A stretch of DNA of 64,000 nucleotides from UBA2256 sp964531105 (GTDB lineage Bacteria; Spirochaetota; Spirochaetia; Treponematales; Rectinemataceae), in NCBI GenBank assembly GCA_964531105.1, contig CAZHFN010000010.1:4716-68715 (forward strand). The letters run 5' to 3'. The notes beneath the pieces are model-generated. The model was not told the origin of the DNA and did no database searches. It saw only the letters and a program-made list of their open reading frames with translations. The position numbers and the translations under genes were made by a program. Positions 1 through 9,119 of this stretch are shown here, piece after piece (the first letter of the stretch is position 1; each line of letters starts with the position of its first letter).

Positions 1-762
1 GACACAGAAGGCCTGCATCAATCGGTAGAGACTCTTTTTTCCTATGACATCCCCTGCTGTATTTTTACCAGCTCGCTAAAGCCTTCCAGCAGCTTTCTGG
101 ATGCTGCCGAAGCGGCCAGTTGTGCGGTTTTGGTCACTGATCATAATTCCAACGAATTTTCTGGCAGGGTGTTGCGCATTCTTTCAGATATCTTCGCTCC
201 TAAAACAACAGTGCACGGAGTCCTGGTGGAGGTGTTCGGCATTGGGATTCTCCTGGTGGGGGATTCGGGTGTTGGCAAGAGCGAGACGGCCCTGGAGCTG
301 ATTGAGCGGGGGCACAGGCTTGTAGCCGACGATGTGGTGGAGATCCGTTGCGTAAATGGCTCGATTCTGATGGGCCAAGGCGCCAACAAGGTAATCGGGC
401 ATCACATGGAGATCCGAGGTCTGGGCATTATCAACATTACCCATCTTTATGGCGTGGGAGCTATTCGAGATAAGAAGCAGATTCAGCTGGTGTGCCAGCT
501 GGAGGACTGGAATCCCGATAAGGTTTACGACAGGATAGGAATGGACGAGCTTGCGACGGATATCCTTGGGGTAAAGGTGCCCAAGCTGGAGATTCCAGTG
601 AAGCCCGGCCGAAATATTCCTATAATCATCGAAACCGCCTCCATGAACGAGCGGCTGAAGAAGATGGGGTATCATTCGGCCAAGGAATTCAACCAGAATA
701 TTATGCGGTGGCTGGAAAGCGAGAATGCCAGAACCCTTTATTTCTCCAGGGACGATTACTAA
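1..762 (+). CDS. hprK: HPr kinase/phosphorylase, 5' end cut by window edge
   Basis: Bifunctional cytoplasmic enzyme that phosphorylates and dephosphorylates HPr on Ser46. The frame is open from base 1, so the N-terminus lies outside the window and 253 residues are visible. A Walker A motif (GDSGVGKS) is at 259-282, preceded by the family's HGVLVEV stretch and followed by RGHRLVADD. The HprK signature EIRGLGIIN is at 409-435. The next gene, 18 nt downstream, is its substrate HPr. No PTS permease is visible, so a regulatory rather than transport role is likely (inference). Confidence 0.96.
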   Translation, partial: DTEGLHQSVETLFSYDIPCCIFTSSLKPSSSFLDAAEAASCAVLVTDHNSNEFSGRVLRILSDIFAPKTTVHGVLVEVFGIGILLVGDSGVGKSETALELIERGHRLVADDVVEIRCVNGSILMGQGANKVIGHHMEIRGLGIINITHLYGVGAIRDKKQIQLVCQLEDWNPDKVYDRIGMDELATDILGVKVPKLEIPVKPGRNIPIIIETASMNERLKKMGYHSAKEFNQNIMRWLESENARTLYFSRDDY

Positions 763-780
763 TTCAGGGCGGAAAACACA

Positions 781-1053
781 ATGGTAGAGCTAGAGACGAC
801 AATTCGGAACAGGGCAGGCATACACGCGCGGCCTTCGGCCATGATAGCCCAGACGGCGATCAAGTTCTCTTCCAGAATTTTTCTGGAGAAGAACGGCAAC
901 AAAATAAACGCCAAGTCGATCATGGGTATCATTACTCTGGCCGCCAGCTTTGGCTCTAAACTCAGGATTACCGCCGAAGGTACCGACGAGGTGGCTGCCG
1001 CCGAAGCTATAAAAGCGCTTTTCGAAAGCGGATTCAACGAAGAATTGGGCTGA
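781..1053 (+). CDS. ptsH: Phosphocarrier protein HPr
   Basis: Small phosphocarrier of 90 aa, the usual family length. The PTS phosphorylation site His15 lies in GIHARPS and the HprK target Ser46 in AKSIMGI, so both regulatory residues are intact. It follows hprK by 18 nt, probably in one transcript, with only a weak ribosome site. In spirochaetes HprK/HPr often survive without sugar permeases and serve as a metabolic signal (established knowledge). The ORF that overlaps it at 708-959 is a shadow. Confidence 0.96.
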   Translation: MVELETTIRNRAGIHARPSAMIAQTAIKFSSRIFLEKNGNKINAKSIMGIITLAASFGSKLRITAEGTDEVAAAEAIKALFESGFNEELG

Positions 1054-1151
1054 CGGGCCGGTTTTCTCGGAATTTTTATGTTTTTCCCCTTGCGCGACAG
1101 CCCGGATAATGAAATATACTTAACATAAGGATAGTAATTTTCGGCATCCTG

Positions 1152-1173
1152 GCGAATTTAAGGCGATATTCGC
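1152..1173. promoter_or_regulatory. Inverted repeat upstream of lexA, candidate operator
   Basis: GCGAAT (1152-1157) and ATTCGC (1168-1173) form a perfect 6-bp inverted repeat with a 10-nt spacer, about 30 nt before lexA. LexA genes are commonly autoregulated, so this is a candidate LexA site. It matches neither the E. coli nor the Bacillus SOS box, and the arms are short. Confidence 0.3.
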
Positions 1174-1201
1174 GGAATGCCGGCAGGGGATGTGCCGTTT
1201 A

Positions 1202-1801
1202 ATGAAGGAGCTGACCGCGCGGCAGCGAGAAATTCTCAACTTTCTCACCGAGTTTATTGAAAGCAACTCCTATCCTCCTACGGTAAGGGAAACGGCCAAG
1301 GCTTTTTCAATTTCCATCAAGGGCGCCTACGATCACATTAAAGCTCTGGAAAAAAAGGGTGTCATCAAGCTTCAGGAAAACCGCTCCCGGGCCATCGAAA
1401 TTGTATCCAAAAGAGAATTGGACGAGTCTGTACTGGAAATTCCCATTTTAGGCGAGATTGCAGCAGGCTACCCCATTTTTGCCGAGGAAAACTGGAAAGG
1501 CACAGTGAGGATCCCCTCGGAATACGGCCGCTCGGGCTCCTGCTTCGCCCTGAAGGTACAGGGCGATTCCATGCGCGACGCGGGTATACGCTCGGGAGAC
1601 CTGGCGGTGATAGAACAGCGGGCCTTTGCCGAAAATGGAGAGATAGTCGCTGCCCTTATAGAGGATTCGGCCACGCTCAAGCGCTTTTTCAAAGAAAATA
1701 ACAGGATAAGGCTCCAGGCCGAGAATCCCGACTACGCACCCATATACACCCAGGATGTACGGATTCTGGGTAAACTCAAGGCCATAATCCGGAGTTACTG
1801 A
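1202..1801 (+). CDS. lexA: LexA SOS repressor
   Basis: SOS-response repressor and self-cleaving S24 protease, 199 aa. An N-terminal winged-helix DNA-binding domain (about residues 1-65) begins with the typical KELTARQREIL. The Ala88-Gly89 cleavage bond lies in EIAAGYP, the catalytic Ser123 in VQGDSMRDAGI and Lys160 in SATLKRFF, close to the spacing in E. coli LexA (84-85, 119, 156). An in-frame ATG at 1190 would add four residues; 1202 is preferred because family members start MK-LT-RQ, although neither start has a well-placed ribosome site. holA follows after 6 nt. Confidence 0.95.
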   Translation: MKELTARQREILNFLTEFIESNSYPPTVRETAKAFSISIKGAYDHIKALEKKGVIKLQENRSRAIEIVSKRELDESVLEIPILGEIAAGYPIFAEENWKGTVRIPSEYGRSGSCFALKVQGDSMRDAGIRSGDLAVIEQRAFAENGEIVAALIEDSATLKRFFKENNRIRLQAENPDYAPIYTQDVRILGKLKAIIRSY

Positions 1802-1807
1802 AGGTCC

Positions 1808-2842
1808 ATGCCCAGCTCAGCCCAGCCATCCACCTACATTCTCGCAGGTCCAGAAATAGGAAGGCGCGAAGCCTTTGTTAAGGGCTTGGCCCAGGCCTTG
1901 GAGTCCAAGGACGGCCAGGCACCTGAATACAGCAGGCATTACGCCCAGGATCTTACAGCCGATCAGCTTGTGGGGCTGCTGCGCAATTCATCGCTCTTCG
2001 CCTCTCGCAGGCTAGTGGAATACAGAAACGCCGAAGCCCTCAGCTCCAAGCAAAGTCAGGACGCTCTCATCGCCTATATCAAGAACCCGGCCAATGACGC
2101 GATTCTCTTTTTAGTGACCGAGACCTACGGTCTTGCAAAGGGAATAGAAGCGGCGGCAGGGCCGGCAGCTAAAAAGATTTTTTGGGAAATGCGGGATTCG
2201 GAAAAACCCGCCTGGATCAAGGAGCGGCTAGCCAGGGACGCACTGGCTGCAGATGAAGACGCGATCGAGACTATTCTGGAACTGGTGGAAAATGAGACCT
2301 CAGCTCTGGAATCGGCATGCATGGTTTTGGCTGCCTGTTTTTCGCCCCAGACAAGGCTTTCGGTGGACGATATTGAAGCGGCCTTGTCCCGCTCTAAACG
2401 GGAAGATGCCTTCAGTCTATTCGACAAGATGGCCCAGGGAGATGTCGATTCCGCCCTTGGAGTCTTAGATGCGATTCTCGCCGACAGGCAGACAGAGGTT
2501 TCACAGATCATGGCGGCCCTGCTGTGGAGTTTTCGCAGTCTGGAACGCTTGAATCGTCATAGGGCGGGGGGCTTGAGTCTGGATGATGCTTTCAGGCTGG
2601 AGAAGGTTTCCACCAAAACCGGGCAGAAAAAGTTCAGGGCCGCCATGGAGCGCTACAGCCTGGATGACTGCGGCAGAATTCTGCGGGCGGCATCGGAATC
2701 CGAGGCTTTACTACGCTCCGGGTATCCAGCGGGCTATACGAGAGCTTTCCTTCAGCTTTTTGTCCGCTCGGCCATGTTATTAAAAGGCCGGGGGCTTATC
2801 TTGTCGGGCTGGAAGGAAGAAGAGTACTATCCTTTCGATTGA
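1808..2842 (+). CDS. holA: DNA polymerase III, delta subunit
   Basis: Clamp-loader delta subunit that opens the beta sliding clamp, 344 aa, the usual length. The N-terminal AAA+ fold starts YILAGPEIGRREAF, and the conserved strand SLFASRRLVEYRNAE follows. The protein ends in helical collar sequence (SGYPAGYTRAFLQLF). As is usual for delta, no functional Walker A motif is seen. GAAGG lies just before the ATG. The gene is probably co-transcribed with lexA. Confidence 0.88.
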   Translation: MPSSAQPSTYILAGPEIGRREAFVKGLAQALESKDGQAPEYSRHYAQDLTADQLVGLLRNSSLFASRRLVEYRNAEALSSKQSQDALIAYIKNPANDAILFLVTETYGLAKGIEAAAGPAAKKIFWEMRDSEKPAWIKERLARDALAADEDAIETILELVENETSALESACMVLAACFSPQTRLSVDDIEAALSRSKREDAFSLFDKMAQGDVDSALGVLDAILADRQTEVSQIMAALLWSFRSLERLNRHRAGGLSLDDAFRLEKVSTKTGQKKFRAAMERYSLDDCGRILRAASESEALLRSGYPAGYTRAFLQLFVRSAMLLKGRGLILSGWKEEEYYPFD

Positions 2843-2858
2843 AGTAAAAGGAAGGCTA

Positions 2859-4037
2859 ATGTCCAATACGGTAAGCAGAATTACGCTCTCTTCCCGAACC
2901 GTGACACTGGTAGGCACGGCCCATATCTCCAAGGATAGCGTTGCCGAGGTGGAATCGATAATCGCCCAGGAGATGCCGGGCCGAGTCTGTGTGGAGATAG
3001 ACCAGACTCGCTATCAATCCATGACCCAGGGTTCCCGCTGGGAAAGCATGGATATCGGTAAGGTGTTAAAAGAGGGCAAGGCTTTTTTTCTTCTGGCCAA
3101 TTTAGCGCTTTCGGGCTTTCAGAAGCGTATGGGCGCCGGGGTGGGGGTAAAGCCGGGCGAGGAGATGATCGCGGCCATAAACGCGGCGGAAGCGGCAGGC
3201 ATACCCTGGTCCTGCTGCGACAGGGATGTGCAGGTTACCTTGAAGCGCGCCTGGGCTAGGTCGAATTTCTGGAATAAATCCAAGCTTTTAGCGAGCCTGA
3301 TCAGTTCGGCCTTTTCCAACGAAAAGCTTTCGGAAGACGAAATCGAACAGCTCAAGAACAAGAGCGAGCTCGAGCAGATGATGAATGAGTTGGCTGAGTA
3401 TTTGCCTTCAGTAAAGGAAGTTCTTATAGACGAGCGGGATCGCTACCTGGCATCCAAGATTTTCGTCTCCGCGGAAGAACATGTAGTGGCGGTAGTTGGG
3501 GCAGGCCATATGGCGGGTATTGAGCGTTGGCTCAAGAAGCTGGACGCGAAGGAAGTGGATGCCGATGTGTCGGGCATAGATGTGGTGCCCCCCCGAAGCT
3601 TTTTTTCGAAGGTTTCAGGTTGGCTTATTCCTCTTCTGATACTTGTGCTGATAGGTATTGGTTTTTTTCGCTCCGGGTCCCAGGCCAGCCTTGAAATGAT
3701 GCTGCGCTGGGTGCTCTTGAACGGCACGCTGGCGGCGGTGGGATCGGCTCTCTGCTTGGCCCATCCGGGCACGATAGCTGTGTCTTTTCTCCTCGCTCCC
3801 CTGGCGACCCTGAACCCTCTGGTGGGTATTGGGCTTTTCGCGGGAATCTCGGAAGCGTATTTAAGAAAGCCCAGGGTGCAGGACTTTGAGCGGCTCACCG
3901 AGGATGTTACATCTATCAAGGGTTTTTACGGCAACAGGGTAACCCATGTGCTTTTAGTTTTCTTCCTGTCCAGTGTTGGGGGTATGATAGGCAACTTTAT
4001 CGCCCTGCCTTTCCTGGCCTCGGGGGCTATTGGCTAA
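2859..4037 (+). CDS. TraB/PrgY-family membrane protein
   Basis: TraB-family protein (GumN/TraB superfamily), 392 aa, preceded by AAGGAAGG. The N-terminal half carries the family hallmarks LVGTAHISKDS (about residues 17-27), CVEIDQTRY and VVGAGHMAGI, which belong to the conserved GTAH, E and GxxH putative active-site signatures. The C-terminal half contains several hydrophobic membrane segments. Some relatives act on peptide pheromones (PrgY), but the substrate here is unknown. It converges on ppaC with a 19-nt gap. Confidence 0.85.
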   Translation: MSNTVSRITLSSRTVTLVGTAHISKDSVAEVESIIAQEMPGRVCVEIDQTRYQSMTQGSRWESMDIGKVLKEGKAFFLLANLALSGFQKRMGAGVGVKPGEEMIAAINAAEAAGIPWSCCDRDVQVTLKRAWARSNFWNKSKLLASLISSAFSNEKLSEDEIEQLKNKSELEQMMNELAEYLPSVKEVLIDERDRYLASKIFVSAEEHVVAVVGAGHMAGIERWLKKLDAKEVDADVSGIDVVPPRSFFSKVSGWLIPLLILVLIGIGFFRSGSQASLEMMLRWVLLNGTLAAVGSALCLAHPGTIAVSFLLAPLATLNPLVGIGLFAGISEAYLRKPRVQDFERLTEDVTSIKGFYGNRVTHVLLVFFLSSVGGMIGNFIALPFLASGAIG

Positions 4038-4056
4038 GCGCGCGGCCGCTGCAGCC

Positions 4057-5712
4057 TCAGCGCTCCAGGGACTTTTCCACCATTTCAAAGAGAGCAGGCA
4101 TGAGCTGCTTTTTTCTCGACAGTATGTCCTTGAGCAGATAGAGGCCACGCTGGGATGAAGGAAAGCTGATGTAGGGGTAAATACCCTCATCGGCGGCCAT
4201 GAAGAGTATGCTTTCCAGCTTGGTGATATCGGTGGCCATGAGGGCGGCCAAATAGCTGCCCGTTTCAGCCCGCAGTCCGGCCAATCCCTGAAGGATTTCC
4301 GGAGCTCTTTCCATTATTTCCACGGTGCTGGTGAGTTCGATCTGGCTCACCGAGAGTTTTTTACCCTCCGATTCGTATTCCTTGCGATCTACCCTCACCA
4401 TTTTGTCCACCGGCAGCCTGGCAGCCTCAGAGGCCGATGCCATAATGTCATGGCCTAATTTTTCTATAGAAAGGTCGGTAATGTTGGCCAAGTATTCGGC
4501 GGTTTCCCTGTCCATGTCGGTAGCGGTGGCCGATCTGAGCACGAGAGTGTCCGAGAGAATGCCGCATAGAAGTACCGAGGCCATGGGCTTGGTAAGGGGT
4601 GTTCTGGTTTCCCTGTACATGGAAGCGACAATCGTGCTGGTGGAGCCCACTACCTTGTTGATGAAGGTGATAGGATAGGGCGTGCTGAAGGAGCCCAGTC
4701 TGTGGTGGTCGATGACTTCCAGGATTCTGTAATGGTCGATGCCCTCCACGGCCTGGGAAAACTCGTTGTGATCCACCATGATCACATCGATATTGGCTTC
4801 CTTTATTAGATCGCCTTCGGAGAATAGGCCGATGACCCTTCCCTCGTCGTCGACTACAGGCACCGATCGGCTGGGCGAAGCGCTAATGGCCTGTTTGGCT
4901 GTCTTAATCCAGTCCCGGGGTTTCAGGGGGGATATCGACTGGTCTGCCACGGTAATTACCGGTGCCGAGTAGAGCACCAACAGGGATGTGGAGGAAGTGT
5001 CGTAAGGCGAGCTTAAAATCGACACGCCCTTAGCTTCAGCTAATTCCTTTATTTCTCTGGAAGGCAGGACTCCATTGGTGATGATGATGACCTTCGCCTT
5101 AGCTTCTACGGCGATACGCTGGGCTTCTTCTCTGTCGCCCACGAGGACGATTTTATTATCCGCCGGTTCAGCATGGATATAGTCGGCGAATTTGGCGGTA
5201 CTGAGGGCGGCAACTACCACCCGGGCGTTGAATACTGTTTCTTTGTCAAAAGCGACGAGTGGCTGGGCCTTTATGGTCTCAATGAGGTGGCTTAGGGATG
5301 TAGGGATAACCGCCTTCCGGTGCGGGTTTATCTTGGCCAGGATATTCTGGGCGAAGGCACCGTAATGGAGCATGGCCTTATATTTCCCTTCGGCATCAAT
5401 AATAGGAAGAACCTGCCTATCCGATTTCTCCATTATGGAAAGGGCTTCCCAGAGCGGTGTCATCTCATGAACACAAGTAGGCACTGCACCCAGGTAATAG
5501 CCTACCTTGGGAACCAGATCGGGCAGGAACTCAGGTAAGGGAATACCAAAACGATTGAAAATGTACTCAGTCTGGGGGTTAACGGCGCCTGCTCTGGCAG
5601 CACGAGCTCCCTGCAGGCCTAGGGCTCGCTTCAAGGCCGCGTAGGAGGCGGCAGCGACGACCGAATCGGTGTCGGGATTTTTATGCCCGATTACATAGGT
5701 AGTACGTTCCAT
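4057..5712 (-). CDS. ppaC: Manganese-dependent inorganic pyrophosphatase with CBS and DRTGG domains
   Basis: Family II pyrophosphatase (DHH superfamily) that hydrolyses PPi to phosphate, 551 aa. Metal ligands are seen in VIGHKNPDTDS (His10, Asp14, Asp16) and in the DHH motif VIDHHRLGS. Between the first motif and the DHH block lies a long insert with two CBS-type segments flanking a DRTGG-like segment, the adenine-nucleotide-regulated architecture. The longer frame starts with TTG at 5757, but the ATG at 5712 places the metal motif at the normal distance. It diverges from pth. Confidence 0.93.
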   Translation of the reverse strand: MERTTYVIGHKNPDTDSVVAAASYAALKRALGLQGARAARAGAVNPQTEYIFNRFGIPLPEFLPDLVPKVGYYLGAVPTCVHEMTPLWEALSIMEKSDRQVLPIIDAEGKYKAMLHYGAFAQNILAKINPHRKAVIPTSLSHLIETIKAQPLVAFDKETVFNARVVVAALSTAKFADYIHAEPADNKIVLVGDREEAQRIAVEAKAKVIIITNGVLPSREIKELAEAKGVSILSSPYDTSSTSLLVLYSAPVITVADQSISPLKPRDWIKTAKQAISASPSRSVPVVDDEGRVIGLFSEGDLIKEANIDVIMVDHNEFSQAVEGIDHYRILEVIDHHRLGSFSTPYPITFINKVVGSTSTIVASMYRETRTPLTKPMASVLLCGILSDTLVLRSATATDMDRETAEYLANITDLSIEKLGHDIMASASEAARLPVDKMVRVDRKEYESEGKKLSVSQIELTSTVEIMERAPEILQGLAGLRAETGSYLAALMATDITKLESILFMAADEGIYPYISFPSSQRGLYLLKDILSRKKQLMPALFEMVEKSLER

Positions 5713-5882
5713 AGAATGGTTCAGTATAGTCCAGGCCGAGGTATCTGGACAATCCAAGCAGAGGAATCGTTTATCGCACCATGGCGCCGCTGCCGATCTG
5801 GCTGGTCTTGCCCGGGGTTCTTCTTCCGAGCCCGACTTCTGGGGTATAGTAGATTTCTATGATTTCAGTAAGGATCTGATCC

Positions 5883-6455
5883 ATGATCAAGCTATATGCA
5901 TTTTTAGGAAACTATGGCAAGGAGTACTCGGGCAATAGGCATAATGTGGCCTGGCAATTTCTCGAATCCTTGAACTCGACCCAGAGCCTTAGCTGGGAGC
6001 GGGGATTCAAAGGCAAGGTAGCCAGCATGGAATCCCAGGCGGGGAAGGTCTGGTTTCTGAAGCCGGAAACCTATATGAACAACTCAGGAGAGAGCATTGC
6101 TCAGCTGATGCGCTTTTACCACATAGAACCTGCGGAAGTACTGGCTGTGCACGATGAACTGGAGATGACCTTTGGGTGTTTTGGCTTCAAGTTTTCCGGT
6201 GGCTTGGGAGGTCATAATGGCCTGCGCTCCATCGAAAAATATGTGGGTACAAGGGATTTTGCCCGGCTGCGCTTCGGCATTGGAAGACCTGACCACCCCG
6301 ATGTGGCGGGCTATGTGCTCTCGGATTTCCGAAAGGAAGAAAGGGAAATTCTTACATCTGCGGTGTTTCCCAGGGCTGCCACCGCCTTCACGAAATGTAT
6401 GGATGATGGATTCGAGACAGTGGTGGATACCTTCAAGAAAACCTGCTGCTTGTAG
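5883..6455 (+). CDS. pth: Peptidyl-tRNA hydrolase
   Basis: Releases tRNA from peptidyl-tRNA that has dropped off the ribosome, 190 aa. The family signature LGNYGKEYSGNRHNVAW includes the catalytic His20, and later blocks KPETYMNNSGES, VHDELE and GGLGGHNGLRS are all present. AAGGAT lies 8 nt before the ATG. The stop is one base away from the stop of the convergent era gene, so no separate terminator fits between them. Confidence 0.96.
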   Translation: MIKLYAFLGNYGKEYSGNRHNVAWQFLESLNSTQSLSWERGFKGKVASMESQAGKVWFLKPETYMNNSGESIAQLMRFYHIEPAEVLAVHDELEMTFGCFGFKFSGGLGGHNGLRSIEKYVGTRDFARLRFGIGRPDHPDVAGYVLSDFRKEEREILTSAVFPRAATAFTKCMDDGFETVVDTFKKTCCL

Positions 6456-6456
6456 G

Positions 6457-7332
6457 CTAAAAAATCAGCCGCTCTAGCCTCTTGTCATCGTGCCGCCAGT
6501 CGGGGTCCACCCGCACCTGCAGCCTGAGATGCACGGCATAGTCGAAAAGCTCGGCCAGGTCGGCCTCGGCTTCTTCCCGGATCGTGCGTATCATAGAGCC
6601 GCCCTTGCCGATAAGAATACCTTTCTGGCTGTCCCTTTCCACCACAAGATCATAAGACGCCTCCAGGCTGCCGTCGCCTAAGTGGCGAGAATCTGTGTAG
6701 TCGACAAAAACCGCATGAGGCAATTCCTGTCTCGTATGAAGCATTATTTTTTCCCTGACAATTTCGGCGATTCTGAAAACAGGCTCCTGATCCGTGTAGT
6801 ATTCCTCGGGATACCAGGCAGGACCTTCGGGGGCTAATTCGATGAGCAGATTCATAAATTCATCCAAACCCTGCCCCTTGAGCGCAGAGATAGATAAAAT
6901 TCGAGCCTTTGGAAGCCTGTCCTTGACAAAGGCCTCGGCTCGCTCCGGCTGGGCTTCGGGATCATCAGTTTTGTTGATTGCTGCGATTATTGTGTGGCGT
7001 GCACTCCCTAGTGCCTTGGCCAGCACCTCTTCCTCGGCTCCGGGCTCTCGGGTCGCGTCTATCAGGTATACAACCAGGTCAGCATCGGCCAGGGCGCGCA
7101 GGACCAGGTCTTTGAGCCTCAGGTTCAATTTCTTATCGGAAATATGAAACCCGGGCGTATCCAGAAACACCACTTGGCCGTCGGCTCGGTTTACAATACC
7201 CCTCACTGTGTTACGGGTAGTTTGGGGTACCGGTGAAACGATAGAAACCTTAGCCCCGCATAGTGCGTTGAGAAGTGTGGATTTGCCCGAAGAAGGCCTG
7301 CCTACGATAGCCGCAAATGCCGATTTTGCCAT
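6457..7332 (-). CDS. era: GTPase Era
   Basis: Ribosome-assembly GTPase that binds 16S rRNA, 291 aa. G1 is GRPSSGKST, G2 lies in PQTTRNTVRG, G3 is DTPG and G4 is NKTD. The C-terminal KH domain contains GILIGKGGSMIRTI. Two in-frame ATGs exist six bases apart; the second (7332) is chosen because AAAGGA abuts the first and sits 6 nt before the second. It follows aroDE by only 11 nt, so the two are probably co-transcribed. Confidence 0.95.
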   Translation of the reverse strand: MAKSAFAAIVGRPSSGKSTLLNALCGAKVSIVSPVPQTTRNTVRGIVNRADGQVVFLDTPGFHISDKKLNLRLKDLVLRALADADLVVYLIDATREPGAEEEVLAKALGSARHTIIAAINKTDDPEAQPERAEAFVKDRLPKARILSISALKGQGLDEFMNLLIELAPEGPAWYPEEYYTDQEPVFRIAEIVREKIMLHTRQELPHAVFVDYTDSRHLGDGSLEASYDLVVERDSQKGILIGKGGSMIRTIREEAEADLAELFDYAVHLRLQVRVDPDWRHDDKRLERLIF

Positions 7333-7343
7333 TTTCATTCCTT

Positions 7344-8849
7344 TTAATAATACCCTGGAGGAGGAAGATCCCCCATCCAGAGCTTGTACTGCCCTGCGGC
7401 CTGATAGCGCAGCATTGTGTAACCATTGGATATTTTGCAGCCCGCTTCCTCAGCCCTGGTCAGCAGAGCTGTCTTGGAGGGCTTATAAATGAGGTCATAG
7501 ACCTTTTCATGGCCATCAAATTCATAAAATTCTAGGGAATCCCCCTCCAGCCCACCCTTCATGCCCAGACTCGTAGCCTGGATTATGAGATCGGAATAGC
7601 GGGTAACCACTTCAATAGCCCTGTCATCCAGAGGTCCCCAGATAAAGCCATATTTTCTGGCCAAAGCCCTGGCTGTGGAAATGGTCCTGTTGAGTACCAC
7701 GCACTCAGCTCCCTTACGGAAAAGGGAGAGGGCCACGGACTTAGCCGCCCCTCCCGCTCCTATGAGAGTAACCTTCATGCCCTTGAAATCCTCACGGTCT
7801 AAAAATTCCAGAACGCTACGCTCGAAGCCATCTGCATCGGTGTTGTATCCCGCCCAGCCGCTTTCGCTAGCCACGAGGGTGTTGCACGCACCTATCTGCC
7901 GAACGTCCGTGGATTTGAAGCTCAGATATTGTAAAACCGCTTCCTTGTGAGGCAGGGTTATCGCGGCGCCCTTCACATTGAAGATCTTCATCACTTCAAG
8001 AGCTTCCTCGATACTATCCGAAGGCATGGGCACCAGAAGAGCATCATTTCCGAGGCTTCTGAATGCGGTGTTATGCAAGCTTGGAGAAAGGGAGCTAAGA
8101 ATGCTCTTGTCTCCCAAAAGGGCATAGAGTTCAGAATTACTGTTGGTATCCTTGCCCCTAAAAATATCCACAAAGGCTTCGGGGCTTGTCTGTCCGGGAG
8201 CCGCGAGCGGCATGTCGGGGTTGCCCAAGCTTGTGTAGCAATATAGGGAGCCTATACGGCTCGCCAGAATTCTGGAAGGAAAACCGTAGTCCCCCATACC
8301 GACAATAAGCCTGTCCCTGGGAGGAAGGCGAGAAGCCCAGGTAACAAGACTGGCCAACTCCGATGAGTTGCGAAGCCTTACAGCCAGCTTGGGAATTTCA
8401 TCTTCTTCCTGGCTCAACTCCTCGTACGCGGCGTTGAGATCCTCTGGAAGACCTTCCAGATAATGGGCAGAGCGGATTATTCGCGTACCGAAAGTGCGAC
8501 ATGCTTCTTCTATGGTAGTCATATGGAAGTCGCTCTCGAGATCGGCAAAGGCAAAGTTAGCCCGGGCATCAGAACGGGCATAGGAAAGTGCCTTGGCAAT
8601 CATGACCAGACGTACACCCTCCCCTTCGGTAAAGCAGCCCCCATCGCTCTTTCTTCGTACCGTAAGTATGCAGGGCAAGCCTGCTTTTTCTGGAAATGAA
8701 CGGATGAGAAACTTTTCCGAAGGATCGAGGCAGTCGGCTCTGAGTTCTACCAAATCAACAGAAGCCCGGTGCTCATCCAAGGCAGCCAAGTTTGCGGCAA
8801 TAGTCCTGCCAGTAAGACAGAGGCAGACAGGAACGGAATCGGCGATCAT
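7344..8849 (-). CDS. aroDE: Bifunctional 3-dehydroquinate dehydratase / shikimate dehydrogenase
   Basis: Fusion of shikimate-pathway steps 3 and 4, 501 aa. Residues about 1-230 form a type I dehydroquinase, with Schiff-base Lys154 (PKLAV) and His129 (RSAHYLEG). Residues about 240-501 form an AroE domain with SLSPSLHN, catalytic Lys302 (TLPHKE), Asp338 (YNTDAD) and the NADP loop GAGGAAK (364-370). This order is known from plants, chlamydiae and some spirochaetes. Fusion would favour passing dehydroshikimate between sites (inference). It lies upstream of era on the same strand. Confidence 0.95.
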   Translation of the reverse strand: MIADSVPVCLCLTGRTIAANLAALDEHRASVDLVELRADCLDPSEKFLIRSFPEKAGLPCILTVRRKSDGGCFTEGEGVRLVMIAKALSYARSDARANFAFADLESDFHMTTIEEACRTFGTRIIRSAHYLEGLPEDLNAAYEELSQEEDEIPKLAVRLRNSSELASLVTWASRLPPRDRLIVGMGDYGFPSRILASRIGSLYCYTSLGNPDMPLAAPGQTSPEAFVDIFRGKDTNSNSELYALLGDKSILSSLSPSLHNTAFRSLGNDALLVPMPSDSIEEALEVMKIFNVKGAAITLPHKEAVLQYLSFKSTDVRQIGACNTLVASESGWAGYNTDADGFERSVLEFLDREDFKGMKVTLIGAGGAAKSVALSLFRKGAECVVLNRTISTARALARKYGFIWGPLDDRAIEVVTRYSDLIIQATSLGMKGGLEGDSLEFYEFDGHEKVYDLIYKPSKTALLTRAEEAGCKISNGYTMLRYQAAGQYKLWMGDLPPPGYY

Positions 8850-8965
8850 GTGGCTATTCTACCCTATGCCCGGCCGAGGCGGCTATCCTCGATGCGGTAG
8901 GCAGGCGCTTGTCCGAAATCCATCTTTATTGCACAATAGGACAACTTTTTTTCATATCGAGCTAA

Positions 8966-8991
8966 TTTCAAAAGTCTGTAAACTTTTGAAA
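8966..8991. repeat. Hairpin 1 of 3 in the aroDE/RNA-binding-protein intergenic region
   Basis: Perfect 10-bp stem (8966-8975 with 8982-8991), loop CTGTAA. Its right arm end can instead pair with downstream bases: GAAACT at 8988-8993 with AGTTTC at 9002-9007. The stem sequence TTTCAAAAGT resembles hairpin 3. Confidence 0.75.
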
Positions 8992-9002
8992 CTGGCTTTG
9001 TA

Positions 9003-9045
9003 GTTTCGTCTATTTTTATGCTAAAAGCATAAAAATAGACGAAAC
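9003..9045. repeat. Hairpin 2 of 3: perfect 19-bp stem
   Basis: Bases 9003-9021 are exactly complementary to 9027-9045, with a 5-nt loop TAAAA (closing T-A possible, giving 20 bp). There is no T-run directly after the stem, so it is not an ordinary rho-independent terminator for the plus strand. Confidence 0.85.
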
Positions 9046-9063
9046 GTACACATCTTAAAGGTA

Positions 9064-9097
9064 GCTTTTTCAAAACTTGTCTGAGTTTTGAAAAAGC
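9064..9097. repeat. Hairpin 3 of 3, just upstream of the GTG-start gene
   Basis: Perfect 14-bp stem (9064-9077 with 9084-9097), loop TGTCTG, ending 9 nt before the AAAGGAG ribosome site of the next gene. The inner stem TTTTCAAAACT is related to hairpin 1. A short direct repeat CATATCGA occurs before hairpin 1 (8953) and after hairpin 3 (9100). Confidence 0.8.
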
Positions 9098-9119
9098 CTC
9101 ATATCGAAAGGAGATTTTC

